NCBI GenBank assembly: GCA_945865635.1
Contig: CAMBEP010000030.1
Coordinates: 1-58,697 of the forward strand
DNA length: 58,697 bases
Direction: 5' to 3'
Origin: Candidatus Kuenenia stuttgartensis
GTDB taxonomy: Bacteria; Planctomycetota; Planctomycetia; Isosphaerales; Isosphaeraceae
The notes below the pieces were generated by a model. That model saw only the letters and a list, made by a program, of their open reading frames with translations. It was not told where the DNA came from and did no database searches. How positions within the stretch are numbered: the stretch's first letter is position 1; every line of letters starts with the position of its first letter. Of the stretch, positions 44,976-53,667 are shown piece after piece. The translations under genes and the position numbers were made by a program.

Positions 44976-46793
44976 TCAGAATGAGTGCGATTTGCGATCC
45001 GTATCGGTGCGCGGAACCGGAAGCGAGGAGCGTGGTTCTGGCCTTCGCAGGCGGCTGGAATCGACGCGTGTGATTGAGGTGGAGAGCTGATCGTTCCGGT
45101 CGATTTCCGGATGCCTGGCCGGTAGCCGGACCGTGAATGCAGAGCCTTCCCCCAGACGGCTTTCCAGGCTGACCTCGCCACCCATGAGCCGGCAGAATTC
45201 GCGGACAATGGAGAGGCCCAGGCCCGTGCCTTCGTGCTCGCGAGTGAGCACGCTTTCACGGTTGGATCGCCGCCCCTGACGGAACTTTTCAAAGATCATT
45301 TCCTGATCCTCCAGGGCGATGCCGACCCCGCTATCAACCACCTTAATGGCCATGAACTGGCTGTCGGATGTAATCTTAAGTGTAACAAATCCCCGGTCAT
45401 AGGTGAATTTAAGAGCGTTTGAAAGGAGGTTGAAAATCACCTGCCGCAACTTGACCTGATCCTGAAACAGCAGAGGAATGCCGCGGGCAATTTCCATCTG
45501 AAAGTCGATTTTTTTCTTCTCGGCCATTGGCCTGAGCTGGTTGTAGACAACGTCTGCCAGATCCTGAATGGAGAATTCCTCAAGGTGGATCGTCATCCGC
45601 CCACTCTCGATTTTGGCCATGTCAAGAATGTCGTTGATCATGCCCAGAAGCATTCGCCCAGAGGTCTGGATATTGCCCAGAAATTTTTTGTGCTGGTCTG
45701 TCAATTCCGGCACTTCACTCAAAATTTCGGAGAATCCGATGATGGAATTCAGAGGCGTTCTCAGCTCGTGGCTGACAGTGGCCAGGAAGTCGCTTTTGAC
45801 CCGGTTGAGCTCGTGCAGAGAGAGATTGGCCTGGGCCAGTTCGTCCACCTTCCGGTCCAGGTCGCCGTTGACTTCCCGCAGGGTCTGCTGCATGGCAACC
45901 AAGTTATGGAGCATCCTGTTGAAGGCGTGCGAAAGTTCTTCAAACTCATCGCCAGTCTGGATTTGGCTCCTGATATGGAGAACTCCGGCCGCAATCGCAT
46001 TGGAAACGTCCTGCAAGTGCTTGAGCGGCTTGACCACGATGTACCGCACGATCACATAGCTTGCGACCATGGCCAAAATGGCCGTAACCAAGGCCGCTGT
46101 GATCAGGATCGCCCGGTTCCGGTTGATCGCTTTCTGGGTCTGTTCCATGGGCAGGGTGATCGAGACCACACCCGCCAGATCGCCCGCCTTGACGGTCACA
46201 AACTTGCCATTCTCCTCACGCATCATATGGTTAAACGTTGTGGAGCCCTGATGGCAGTCTACCAGGCAGCCGGGCTGGAACAAAACCGCCTGCATATACT
46301 GGTATTCACGTTTTCCATTCTGGATCCGCTCTTCGTAAAGGCTTTGGCCATTGGGGAATCGCATCATACCTGCCTGGGCCGCCAGGTCTGGGGTCCGGTC
46401 GCGGGTCGCTGCTGAATCGACAAACTTCTTAAGCACCCGTGCTTCGAAACTGTCGCTGGGAACTTCGCTTTTGGGCGAATATGGATTAAAAACCTTCGGC
46501 TGATAGCCGGAAATGATGCGCTGGGCCGCAGGCGCAAGCTGGCTTGAGAGGGCGTCCATGACGGGAACAAACTCGCTGCCGACCCAATATCGGGCGTGCA
46601 AATTCACCACCACCGGATTGACCAGCATGCGAGCCGATTGCGTGTTCTGACCCAAGACCAGACTCTCTGTCTTCTGCCCATAAAAATAAAAGCTCAGAGT
46701 GACAAGAATCAGAATCCCACCACCGAATATGAACCGGCACTTGCGTTCAAGGCTTGTCTCGCCAAGCAGATGTTTAAAAGTCCGATAGGACAT
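44976..46793 (-). CDS. Membrane sensor histidine kinase with Tll0287-like (DUF3365) sensor and CX3CH motif
   Basis: The 605-residue kinase has a membrane segment at about 19-40 and a periplasmic domain of about 180 residues resembling DUF3365. In that domain lies CLVDCH (Cys176, Cys180, His181), a possible covalent haem site. A second helix lies near 225-250, followed by HAMP and a coiled coil. HisKA (SHELRTPLNSIIGFSEIL, His342) and HATPase_c (NLLSNALKFT, GIALEDQEMIFEKFRQG, GTGLGLSIVREFC) follow. It would sense redox or a diatomic gas if haem binds. No response regulator is adjacent, so it is an orphan. The CX3CH spacing is unusual against CXXCH. Confidence 0.85.
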   Translation of the reverse strand: MSYRTFKHLLGETSLERKCRFIFGGGILILVTLSFYFYGQKTESLVLGQNTQSARMLVNPVVVNLHARYWVGSEFVPVMDALSSQLAPAAQRIISGYQPKVFNPYSPKSEVPSDSFEARVLKKFVDSAATRDRTPDLAAQAGMMRFPNGQSLYEERIQNGKREYQYMQAVLFQPGCLVDCHQGSTTFNHMMREENGKFVTVKAGDLAGVVSITLPMEQTQKAINRNRAILITAALVTAILAMVASYVIVRYIVVKPLKHLQDVSNAIAAGVLHIRSQIQTGDEFEELSHAFNRMLHNLVAMQQTLREVNGDLDRKVDELAQANLSLHELNRVKSDFLATVSHELRTPLNSIIGFSEILSEVPELTDQHKKFLGNIQTSGRMLLGMINDILDMAKIESGRMTIHLEEFSIQDLADVVYNQLRPMAEKKKIDFQMEIARGIPLLFQDQVKLRQVIFNLLSNALKFTYDRGFVTLKITSDSQFMAIKVVDSGVGIALEDQEMIFEKFRQGRRSNRESVLTREHEGTGLGLSIVREFCRLMGGEVSLESRLGEGSAFTVRLPARHPEIDRNDQLSTSITRVDSSRLRRPEPRSSLPVPRTDTDRKSHSF

Positions 46794-46929
46794 GTGAAAC
46801 CGACCTCCATCGGTTCAGCCATTTTTTTGTTGCGGTCAAATTCTTCGTTCAGGTCGTCCAGATCACTTGGGGGCTTCGCAATTGCCATTTTAAGCTAACC
46901 CATTCGGGAAGCTTTGACCAGTCGGAGTT

Positions 46930-47787
46930 TTACGATTGATTGCGATTCCGGCTGCGCGGCAAAGTCTGGCATTTCGGGCAATAGTGGGTGGGGCGGTTGG
47001 CAAGGCCACGAATCTGTTTTTTTACGATCGGTGTCTGGCAGGCTGGGCAAGGCTCACCGCCGTGCCCATACATGGCATTGATGGCCAGAAAACCGCCCTC
47101 AAGCCCAAGCACGGTGCGATATCCGGCATCAAAGCTTGTCCCCTCAGCTTCAATGGCCCGTTCCAGAATGGGCCTGATCTGGGCATGGATCCGACGGATT
47201 TCCGTAGCTTTCAGGCTCGACGCCACTTGCTCGGGATGAATCCTGGAGGCAAACAGGATTTCGTCGGCATAGATGTTCCCAATGCCGCTGACGACCTTTT
47301 GGTCCATTAAAACAGGCTTGATCGTGCGGCTGGTTTTTTTCAGGCGTTCGGCCAGTGCCATACAAGTGATGGCCAGGGCATCTTCTGCCTGCGACATTGA
47401 GATTGATCTTTGAGCCTGGCTGAGGTCGTCGTAGAGCCTGATTCTGCCGAGTCTTCGAGTATCACAGAACCAGATTTTGCAAGGCGCGGTGGTGGTATGG
47501 AAAATCAATCGGGCCTGGTCGGGCCGATCCGGATTGATAAGCCAGAAGCCGCCGGTCATGCGTGGTTCGATGACCAGAACAGGGCCGTTTTGCATCTCAA
47601 AGAGGACCCACTTGCCACGTCTGTGGATTGCCAGAACCGATTGATTGGTCAGGGCTTGAGAGATTTGTTCCGGGGTTTGTCCATGAATCATGAAGTGGTC
47701 GAGGAGTTCGATTTTTTGGATGGTGGAGCCGATCATCGCAGGCCGCAAGCCCCGCACCATCGTTTCCACTTCAGGCAATTCCGGCAT
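46930..47787 (-). CDS. mutM: Formamidopyrimidine-DNA glycosylase
   Basis: Fpg/MutM removes 8-oxoguanine and formamidopyrimidines and nicks the abasic site. The 285-residue protein begins PELPEVETMVRGLRP, with the catalytic Pro2 exposed after Met removal and Glu3 next to it. Lys in RRGKWVLFEM, IGNIYADEILF (the helix-two-turn-helix) and the C-terminal zinc finger (CPACQTPI...CPKCQTLPRS) are all present. Length is standard. It is the last gene of the minus-strand run and is divergent from the BMC regulator. Confidence 0.96.
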   Translation of the reverse strand: MPELPEVETMVRGLRPAMIGSTIQKIELLDHFMIHGQTPEQISQALTNQSVLAIHRRGKWVLFEMQNGPVLVIEPRMTGGFWLINPDRPDQARLIFHTTTAPCKIWFCDTRRLGRIRLYDDLSQAQRSISMSQAEDALAITCMALAERLKKTSRTIKPVLMDQKVVSGIGNIYADEILFASRIHPEQVASSLKATEIRRIHAQIRPILERAIEAEGTSFDAGYRTVLGLEGGFLAINAMYGHGGEPCPACQTPIVKKQIRGLANRPTHYCPKCQTLPRSRNRNQS

Positions 47788-47839
47788 GGTTGGTTTATCC
47801 TTTGGAGTGCAGATTGCCGATATTGTGGATTAAGGGACG

Positions 47840-47854
47840 GTCTTGTCGCAAGAC
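47840..47854. promoter_or_regulatory. Perfect 15-bp palindrome, candidate operator for the BMC regulator
   Basis: GTCTTG-TCG-CAAGAC lies in the divergent intergenic region between mutM and the DeoR-family gene. The half-site GTCTTG recurs at 47889-47894 and TCTTGTC at 47941-47947. DeoR-family repressors bind inverted repeats in their own promoter region, so autoregulation is plausible. No protein binding is shown, and the motif could be incidental. Confidence 0.4.
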
Positions 47855-48007
47855 GCGGCAGACGAAAAGGGAAAACGGCTCCTGACAGGTCTTGGTGAAG
47901 ATGGACAGGATATAGGGACACGAGAAAATAAGTGGCGGCATCTTGTCATGCCGACCGTTTGTATGATAGATTTTGAATGGAATCAATCAGAGAGCAGAGA
48001 CCGTTTG

Positions 48008-48814
48008 ATGATCGATAAACGTCGTCAGGAGTTATTGGAGCTGATCAATTCGCGGGGTTTTGCGACCTTGTCAGAATTGGTGACGACGCTTGGGGTCTCG
48101 GAATCGACGGTCCGGCGTGATCTTGAGGCATTGGATCAGGCGGGCCTGGCGCGTCGTACGCATGGCGGGGCGTTTTGTTCCGCGGAGTTGCGCACGATGC
48201 CTGCTCTGGAGGATCGGGCGGGATCGATGGCAGCGGAGAAGCGATTGATCGGCCGTGCGGCGGCGGGCTTGGTTGCGGATGGGGAGAGTGTTCTTCTGGA
48301 TGGGGGAACGACCACCTTGGAAGTGGCCAGAGCCTTGTGTGGGCGGCCCTTGCAGGTGGTGACCAACAGTTTGCCGATTGCGGCGATGGTGGCCGCTTAT
48401 CCGGGCACGGATTTGGTCTTGATAGGTGGGTATGTTTATCCACGAACAGGAGTTGCGATGGGGCCTCTGGCGATATCGGCCTTATCAACCCTTCGGGTCC
48501 GCTATGTCTTTCTGGGGGCGGCAGGCATCATGCCGGACGGGATTTACAACTCGAACACAATTTTGGTCGATACACAAAAGCAGATGATGGCGGTTGCTCA
48601 GGATGTGGTGGTGGTGGCCGACCAGACGAAATTTGGCAAGCTTTCCCTTTCGCGGTTGTGTGGCTTGAATGAAATCGGTCGTTTGGTGACGGATTCCAAT
48701 CTGGCAAATGATCACAAGCAGATGTTACGGCGATCGGGAGTGGAGCTTGTTCAGGCGGCGGGCCTATCGGCAAATGAAATGACGGGCTTGATGACCAACA
48801 GGGGCACATTATGA
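48008..48814 (+). CDS. DeoR/GlpR-family transcriptional regulator of the BMC operon
   Basis: The 268-residue repressor has an N-terminal winged helix-turn-helix ([28 protein letters not shown], about 18-43). Its effector-binding sugar-isomerase-like domain carries [13 protein letters not shown] and [14 protein letters not shown], and binds phosphosugars in relatives. It overlaps the PduL start by four bases (ATGA), so it belongs to the BMC operon and most likely senses a sugar-phosphate intermediate. The ATG at 48008 fits family length and homology best. Upstream ATGs at 47948 and 47843 would add unconserved residues. Confidence 0.93.
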   Translation: MIDKRRQELLELINSRGFATLSELVTTLGVSESTVRRDLEALDQAGLARRTHGGAFCSAELRTMPALEDRAGSMAAEKRLIGRAAAGLVADGESVLLDGGTTTLEVARALCGRPLQVVTNSLPIAAMVAAYPGTDLVLIGGYVYPRTGVAMGPLAISALSTLRVRYVFLGAAGIMPDGIYNSNTILVDTQKQMMAVAQDVVVVADQTKFGKLSLSRLCGLNEIGRLVTDSNLANDHKQMLRRSGVELVQAAGLSANEMTGLMTNRGTL

Positions 48815-49488
48815 GTTCAGGATTGATCGCACGCGATCAGGTGGAGCGACTGGTGCGAGCGAGTCTTTCGCGCTCGATTGGTGGCTCTGCCGGTTCACAG
48901 GCATTAGGGCACAGGCCGAACCTTGTGGTGAATATCTCAGCCCGGCACTGCCACTTGAATCAGGCGGCGGTGGACATTCTGTTTGGGGCTGGGTATCAGC
49001 TTACGGCGATGAAGAAGCTGTATCAGGACACGGACTTTGCGGCCAACGAGACGGTCTCGGTCGTGGGACCTCGCCAGAGGCTTTTGCCGAATGTCCGGAT
49101 TCTTGGTCCGTGTCGGGACTTCAACCAGCTTGAGCTTGCATTTACGGATGCGATCAGTTTGGGGATTGAAGCACCGGTACGGATGTCGGGGAGCATCAAA
49201 GGGACACCTGGGTGCCTGATGGTGGGTCCGAAGGGGTCGATTGAGTTGCCTGAGGGAGTGATTCGGGCCGAGCGGCACGTGCACATGTCGGACAAAGACG
49301 CTGCGTATTATGGTGTGAAGGCTGGCGACCGTATGAACTTGCGGATTGAGAGCGATTGCCCGACCACATTGGAGGGGCTTTTGGTGCGGATCAATCCGAG
49401 CTGGAAGATGGAAGTGCACATTGATACGGACGAGGGGAACGCCTCGAACTTGTCAAGGGCACATAAAGTCACGCTGGTCAGGCCTTGA
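48811..49488 (+). CDS. pduL: PduL-type phosphotransacylase
   Basis: PduL converts an acyl-CoA (here lactyl-CoA or similar) to acyl-phosphate in the compartment and recycles CoA. The 225-residue protein has the two zinc-binding histidine motifs SARHCHLNQ (His46, His48) and [12 protein letters not shown] (His156, His158). The conserved [12 protein letters not shown] segment and the second half-domain are present. Residues 4-24 ([20 protein letters not shown]) can form an amphipathic helix, as in BMC-targeting peptides. It is translationally coupled to the regulator and precedes the shell genes by 123 bp. Confidence 0.95.
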   Translation: MSSGLIARDQVERLVRASLSRSIGGSAGSQALGHRPNLVVNISARHCHLNQAAVDILFGAGYQLTAMKKLYQDTDFAANETVSVVGPRQRLLPNVRILGPCRDFNQLELAFTDAISLGIEAPVRMSGSIKGTPGCLMVGPKGSIELPEGVIRAERHVHMSDKDAAYYGVKAGDRMNLRIESDCPTTLEGLLVRINPSWKMEVHIDTDEGNASNLSRAHKVTLVRP

Positions 49489-49504
49489 AGCGGGTTTGAC
49501 CGAG

Positions 49505-49536
49505 TTGACAGGAAGGGCTTTCTGGAAGCGTATTCC
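49505..49536 (+). promoter_or_regulatory. Possible internal promoter before the shell genes
   Basis: TTGACA (49505-49510) is followed by a poor -10 (TATTCC, 49531-49536, 20-bp spacing). A small perfect hairpin, CTGGAA (49522-49527) with TTCCAG (49532-49537), overlaps it. Extra transcription would help give more shell protein than enzyme, but the match is weak. Confidence 0.2.
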
Positions 49537-49611
49537 AGAGGGCTTGGAGCATGAGTTTTGAACAGGACGGGTTTTCTGAATTCCTAGTGAAAACTGGTAG
49601 GAGAGCAAGAA

Positions 49612-49902
49612 ATGGCGAATGCACCGATGGAAGCGTTGGGGATGATTGAATGCAAGGGCTTTGTGGCGTTGGTGGAAGCCAGTGACGCGATGCTGAAGGC
49701 TGCGAATGTGGAGCTTGTGGGATGGGACAAAGTCGGCAGCGGCTTGGTCACAGCCTTTGTGGTGGGTGATGTGGCGGCTGTGAAAGCGGCTGTCGATGCA
49801 GGTGCAGCCGCGGCTGGCCGGATCGGCGAAGTGGTGAGCGTGCAGGTGATTCCTCGTCCGCACGGCGACCTGGCCAGCGTACTTCCGTTCAAGAAATCCT
49901 AA
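49612..49902 (+). CDS. BMC-H shell protein (hexamer), copy 1
   Basis: The 96-residue single-BMC-domain protein forms hexagonal tiles of the microcompartment shell. The fold signatures are [32 protein letters not shown], the pore segment KVGSG and the typical ending [10 protein letters not shown]. The pore sequence is like that of the major hexamers PduA and CcmK. ECKG has Cys in place of the common Thr. GGAG lies 9 nt before the ATG. Two similar genes follow directly. Confidence 0.97.
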   Translation: MANAPMEALGMIECKGFVALVEASDAMLKAANVELVGWDKVGSGLVTAFVVGDVAAVKAAVDAGAAAAGRIGEVVSVQVIPRPHGDLASVLPFKKS

Positions 49903-49922
49903 TTCAGGGAGCCTGCACGACC

Positions 49923-50231
49923 ATGGCAACAGTACCAGCGAAAACGACGGGCAAGGCCGTATCGGGCGACGCCCTTGGAATCATTGAAACCAAAGGCTTG
50001 GTGGGGGTTCTGGAAGGGACCGACGCCATGCTCAAAGCCGCCAACGTATCGATCGTGGGCCGCGTACAGGTGGGCGGAGGATTTGTGGCGACACTGGTTC
50101 AAGGCGATGTGGGTAGTGTCCGGGCGGCTGTGGAAGCCGGCGCCGAAGCTGCCAGCCGCGTGGGTGAGCTGATGAGCGCACATGTGATTCCTCGGCCCGA
50201 TCCAGCCGTTCTCAAGATGTATGTCGGCTGA
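49923..50231 (+). CDS. BMC-H shell protein, copy 2
   Basis: The 102-residue protein has the BMC fold (ALGIIETKGLVGVLEGTDAM, GDVGSVRAAVEAGAEAASRV, AHVIPRPD) with an extra N-terminal tail of about 15 residues (ATVPAKTTGKAVSGD). The pore segment is QVGGG rather than KVGSG, so its central pore should differ in charge and size. It shares a longer run of identical residues with copy 3 than with copy 1, which suggests that copies 2 and 3 arose by duplication. It lies 20 bp after copy 1. Confidence 0.96.
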   Translation: MATVPAKTTGKAVSGDALGIIETKGLVGVLEGTDAMLKAANVSIVGRVQVGGGFVATLVQGDVGSVRAAVEAGAEAASRVGELMSAHVIPRPDPAVLKMYVG

Positions 50232-50255
50232 TTCAAGAATAAGGAGCCGACACAC

Positions 50256-50540
50256 ATGATTCCCGCATTGGGTATGATTGAAACCTTGGGGCTTGTGCCC
50301 CTTCTGAACGCACTTGACGCGGCCCTGAAATCGGCCAATGTCAAGCCGATCAGTGGCGTGATTAAGCTCGACGGTGGCATTGTGGCGGTGATGATTGCAG
50401 GCGACGTCTCAAGCGTTCGAGCTGCGATTGAAGCCGGCGCCGAAGCCGCGAGCCGGATTGGCGAGCTGAAGGCCGCCCATGTCATTCCGCGTCCTGACGA
50501 CGCTCTGTTGCCGATCTTCCTGGGAGCAGACAAGTCGTGA
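50256..50540 (+). CDS. BMC-H shell protein, copy 3
   Basis: The 94-residue BMC-domain protein begins ALGMIETLGLVPLLNALDAAL, with Leu in place of the Lys of most Pdu hexamers (as in CcmK). Its pore loop KLDGG places an Asp near the pore, unlike copies 1 and 2. The end EASRI-ELKAAHVIPRPD is standard. It overlaps the acetate-kinase start by four bases, so it is coupled to it. Having three different hexamer types suggests graded pore permeability, which is an inference from sequence. Confidence 0.95.
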   Translation: MIPALGMIETLGLVPLLNALDAALKSANVKPISGVIKLDGGIVAVMIAGDVSSVRAAIEAGAEAASRIGELKAAHVIPRPDDALLPIFLGADKS

Positions 50541-51730
50541 AAATCCTAGTCGCCAACCTCGGCTCGACCAGCTTCAAGTATCGGTTGTTTGATTTGGCCG
50601 ACCCTTCCGAGCCGGTTCTGGCACGCGGTGCGGTGGAACGCATCGGGGCCGCCAGTTCTCCATGCACTGTCCACCTACCCAGCGGGCCACAAATCCGCGA
50701 GGCTGCGGTGCCGGATCATGGTGTAGCCGTGCGGATGTGCCTGGAGCAACTGACAGACCCGGCCACGGGTGTCCTGAAATCGGCCGACGAGGTGGCGGCG
50801 ATCGGCTTCAAGGCCGTTCATGCCAAACATTTGAGCGGTGTTGTTCGGGTCAACTCAGAGGTGCTCGAAGCGATGGAGGCTTATGCCGACGTCTGCCCGG
50901 CCCATAACCCGCCTTACACCAAAGCGATGCGGCTGCTGGCCGACAAGCTGCCGGAAATCCCTTTGATTGCAGCCTTTGAGACCGACTTTCATCAGTCCAT
51001 TCCCGAGCCGGCCAAGCGTTATGCCGTGCCCGAAGAATGGGCCACGAAGTTCGGGATCAAGCGGCACGGCTTTCATGGGGCCAGCCATCGGTTCATCGCA
51101 ACGCGAATGGCCCAGATTCTGGGCCGAAGTGATGCACGAATCATCTCCTGCCACTTGGGCGGTTCCTCCAGCCTGTGTGCCATTTCCAACGGCAAAAGTC
51201 AGGGTTGCAGCCTGGGCATGAGCCCTCAATCTGGCCTGCCTCACAACAACAGGGTCGGAGACCTCGATGTCTTTGCCCTGCCAGTGGTTCTGCGCGAGAC
51301 GGGGCAATCGCTGGAACAGGTTCTGCACACATTGGCCAACAAATCGGGCCTCGAGGGCATCTGCGGACTGAACGATCTTCGAGATATCGAGGCCGCAGCC
51401 GGGCAGGGCAATGCCCAGGCCAGGCTGGCTCTGGATCTGTTCATCACCGACATCAGACGCTATCTGGGGTCGTTTCTGGTCACTTTGGGCGGTGCAGATG
51501 CGATCGTCTTTACCGGTGGAATCGGCGAAAATTCGAAGGTCATCCGCGAAGCTGTCTGCCGCGATCTGGGCTGGTTCGGTATTGAGCTTGATCCGGCCAA
51601 AAACCTGACAGCCAAAGCCGAGAGCCAGCTTTCTGCAGATGGCTCGCGTGTCCAGATCTGGACAGTTCCGACAAATGAAGAGCTGATCGTGGCCCGCCAG
51701 ACCCGCGACCTCCTGGCCGCCGCCGTCTAA
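50537..51730 (+). CDS. ackA: Acetate kinase-family enzyme
   Basis: It makes ATP and a carboxylate from an acyl-phosphate and would act after PduL to yield lactate (or acetate, propionate) and ATP. The 397-residue ASKHA-fold protein has VANLGSTSFKYRLFD at the start. GFHGASHRFIATRMAQIL, CHLGGSSSLCAI, GICGLNDLRD and FTGGIGENS follow. The N-terminal and HLGGSSS motifs differ from classical AckA (NSGSSSLK, HLGNG), which suggests a divergent acyl specificity. The start codon is GTG and overlaps the preceding shell gene, so translation is coupled. Confidence 0.93.
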   Translation: MKILVANLGSTSFKYRLFDLADPSEPVLARGAVERIGAASSPCTVHLPSGPQIREAAVPDHGVAVRMCLEQLTDPATGVLKSADEVAAIGFKAVHAKHLSGVVRVNSEVLEAMEAYADVCPAHNPPYTKAMRLLADKLPEIPLIAAFETDFHQSIPEPAKRYAVPEEWATKFGIKRHGFHGASHRFIATRMAQILGRSDARIISCHLGGSSSLCAISNGKSQGCSLGMSPQSGLPHNNRVGDLDVFALPVVLRETGQSLEQVLHTLANKSGLEGICGLNDLRDIEAAAGQGNAQARLALDLFITDIRRYLGSFLVTLGGADAIVFTGGIGENSKVIREAVCRDLGWFGIELDPAKNLTAKAESQLSADGSRVQIWTVPTNEELIVARQTRDLLAAAV

Positions 51731-51775
51731 GCGTGTATTTCGAACCGGACGCATTGAAAACAAGGAACGAGAAGC

Positions 51776-52093
51776 ATGTTTGTGGCCAAAGTCATCGGAT
51801 CCATCGTCGCCACGCAAAAGGTTGCCACGATGATCGGTCACAAACTCTTACTGGTAGAACCGTATCGGCTTGACCCGACAACCCGGGACAAGCTGATCCC
51901 AACCGGGCGAACCTTTGTGACGGTTGATCCGCTGGGTGCAGGTGTCGGACAGATGGTTCTGCTGTGCCAGGGTTCAAGTGCGAGGCTCACGCCTGAAACC
52001 GACAAACTTCCGATCGATGCTGTGGTGATCGGCTTGGTGGATCAGGTAGACGTGGAAGGGCGAATCATTTTCGCCGACGGCAAGGGCGACTGA
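51776..52093 (+). CDS. BMC-P (EutN/CcmL) vertex protein, copy 1
   Basis: The 105-residue pentamer-forming protein closes shell vertices. VAKVIGSIVATQKVATMIGHKLLLVEP is the EutN/CcmL start (quoted in part), and VDPLGAGVGQMVLLCQGSSAR is the conserved loop. VVIGLVDQVDVEG near the C-terminus completes the domain. Three BMC-P paralogs occur in this operon, as in the described planctomycete BMC type. It lies 45 bp after the kinase. Confidence 0.95.
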   Translation: MFVAKVIGSIVATQKVATMIGHKLLLVEPYRLDPTTRDKLIPTGRTFVTVDPLGAGVGQMVLLCQGSSARLTPETDKLPIDAVVIGLVDQVDVEGRIIFADGKGD

Positions 52094-52177
52094 ATCCAAA
52101 CGCCCTGAAATTGCTGAGTGTCGTGGCGTAACGTGATCGATATTGAACGAATTAAAAAGACGGAAAGTGACAGGATC

Positions 52178-53599
52178 ATGGAAATCAATCCGGAACTCAT
52201 TCGCAGCCTTGTTCAGGAAGTCTTGTCGCAGATGGGACCAGTGCATGGGCCCAGCGCAGGCCGTTTGACCAAGTCTGACCGCCTGGGCGTCTTTCAGACG
52301 GCCGACGAAGCTGTGGCGGCTGCTTCGGAATCATTTGGAGTCTTCAAGAAACGTCCGATGTCGGATCGCAAGACGGCTACGGAGCTGATCCGGTCGATTT
52401 GTAAGTCGCAGGCCGAAGAGTTGGCCCGTCTGGAGCTTGAAGAGACCAAAGTAGGCCGGATCGACCACAAGATTGAGAAGCTCAGCGCCATCATTCAGAT
52501 TGTTCAAGGTGTGGAAGATATCAAGCCGGATGTGGAGTCGGGTGATCTGGGGATCGCCCTGACAGAATATGCTCCGTTTGGAGTGATTGGGGCAATTACG
52601 CCCGTTACACACAGCTTGCCGACCTTGGCCTGCAATGGAATCAACATGCTGGCGGCTGGCAATACCGTGGTCTTTAACGCCCACCCATCCGGCTCTAAAA
52701 TCGCTGCCGAGGGTGTTCGCCGATTCAATGCGGCTATACGTAAGGCCATTGGCATAGATAACTTGCTGACCATCATCGACCCACCTACGCTGGAGTCTGC
52801 CCAAGCTCTGTTCGATCACAAGGGGGTCTCCCTTCTGGTGGTGACAGGTGGCCCACAAGTGGCCCGCGCCGCTTTGGCAAGCAAGAAGCGGGCGATTGTG
52901 GCAGGCCCCGGCAATCCTCCAGTGGTGGTCGATGCCACAGCGGATCTGGACCGTGCCGCCGACGGTATTGTCAAAGGGGCCAGTTATGACAATAACCTCT
53001 TGTGCATTGGTGAGAAGCAGGTTTTTGCCGTAGCTGAGATCTTCGACAAACTGATGGACGCCATGAGCCGCCACAATGGCTTTCGCCTTAGCCATCAACA
53101 GGTGCAATCCCTGACCACCGTAGCTTTTCCAGTGGGCAGTGATGGCAAGCCGCACCTGAACAAGGACCTGATTGGCAAAGACCCAGCCGTGCTCGCCGCT
53201 GCTGCCGGCTTCACCATACCGACCGGGACCCAACTGCTTTATGGCGAGACGGATGAGAACCATCCGTTTGTACAGACAGAGCAAATGATGCCGTTTGTGC
53301 CATTTATCCGAGTTTCAAACGTGGACAGGGCGATAGCACTGGCGAAGTCCAGCGAGCACGGCTTTGGCCACACCGCCATTCTTCACTCGCGTGATACGGA
53401 CGTCATGACCAAGATGGGCAAGATCATGGAATGCACGATCTTTGTGATCAACGGCCCATCGACCGACGGCCTGGGGCTCGGCGGAGCCGGTCAGGCCTCA
53501 TTCTCAATCGCAGGACCGACCGGCGAAGGCATCACCGTGCCACGCACTTTCTCGCGCCGCCGCCGCACCACAGTGGTTGGTGCCATGCGGTTCATCTGA
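52178..53599 (+). CDS. CoA-acylating aldehyde dehydrogenase (PduP/EutE-like)
   Basis: It oxidises an aldehyde (predicted lactaldehyde) to acyl-CoA with NAD+. The 473-residue protein has the catalytic Cys276 in NNLLCIGEKQ, GASYDNN just before it, and the NAD-binding GPGNPPVVVDATADL. Residues 1-18 (MEINPELIRSLVQEVLSQ) form an amphipathic helix typical of an N-terminal targeting peptide, followed by a flexible linker. The ATG at 52178 is chosen because it exposes this helix, and a start at 52118 would bury it. It supplies the substrate for PduL. Confidence 0.95.
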   Translation: MEINPELIRSLVQEVLSQMGPVHGPSAGRLTKSDRLGVFQTADEAVAAASESFGVFKKRPMSDRKTATELIRSICKSQAEELARLELEETKVGRIDHKIEKLSAIIQIVQGVEDIKPDVESGDLGIALTEYAPFGVIGAITPVTHSLPTLACNGINMLAAGNTVVFNAHPSGSKIAAEGVRRFNAAIRKAIGIDNLLTIIDPPTLESAQALFDHKGVSLLVVTGGPQVARAALASKKRAIVAGPGNPPVVVDATADLDRAADGIVKGASYDNNLLCIGEKQVFAVAEIFDKLMDAMSRHNGFRLSHQQVQSLTTVAFPVGSDGKPHLNKDLIGKDPAVLAAAAGFTIPTGTQLLYGETDENHPFVQTEQMMPFVPFIRVSNVDRAIALAKSSEHGFGHTAILHSRDTDVMTKMGKIMECTIFVINGPSTDGLGLGGAGQASFSIAGPTGEGITVPRTFSRRRRTTVVGAMRFI

Positions 53600-53667
53600 T
53601 TCTTGAAGAGGCTGGAAGCGTACCCTCAGGCAAATCATCGGTACATCACATAAAGGTCTGTTTCAAC

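Noticed and set aside
47843..48007. An N-terminal extension of the DeoR-family regulator
   Set aside because: The added 55 residues are not conserved in style, cover the candidate operator region, and would place the helix-turn-helix far from the N-terminus.
50855..51841. A 328-residue open frame on the minus strand
   Set aside because: It is antisense to the acyl kinase and has no domain.
52331..53284. A 317-residue open frame on the minus strand
   Set aside because: It is antisense to the aldehyde dehydrogenase, whose catalytic Cys and NAD motifs are clear on the plus strand.
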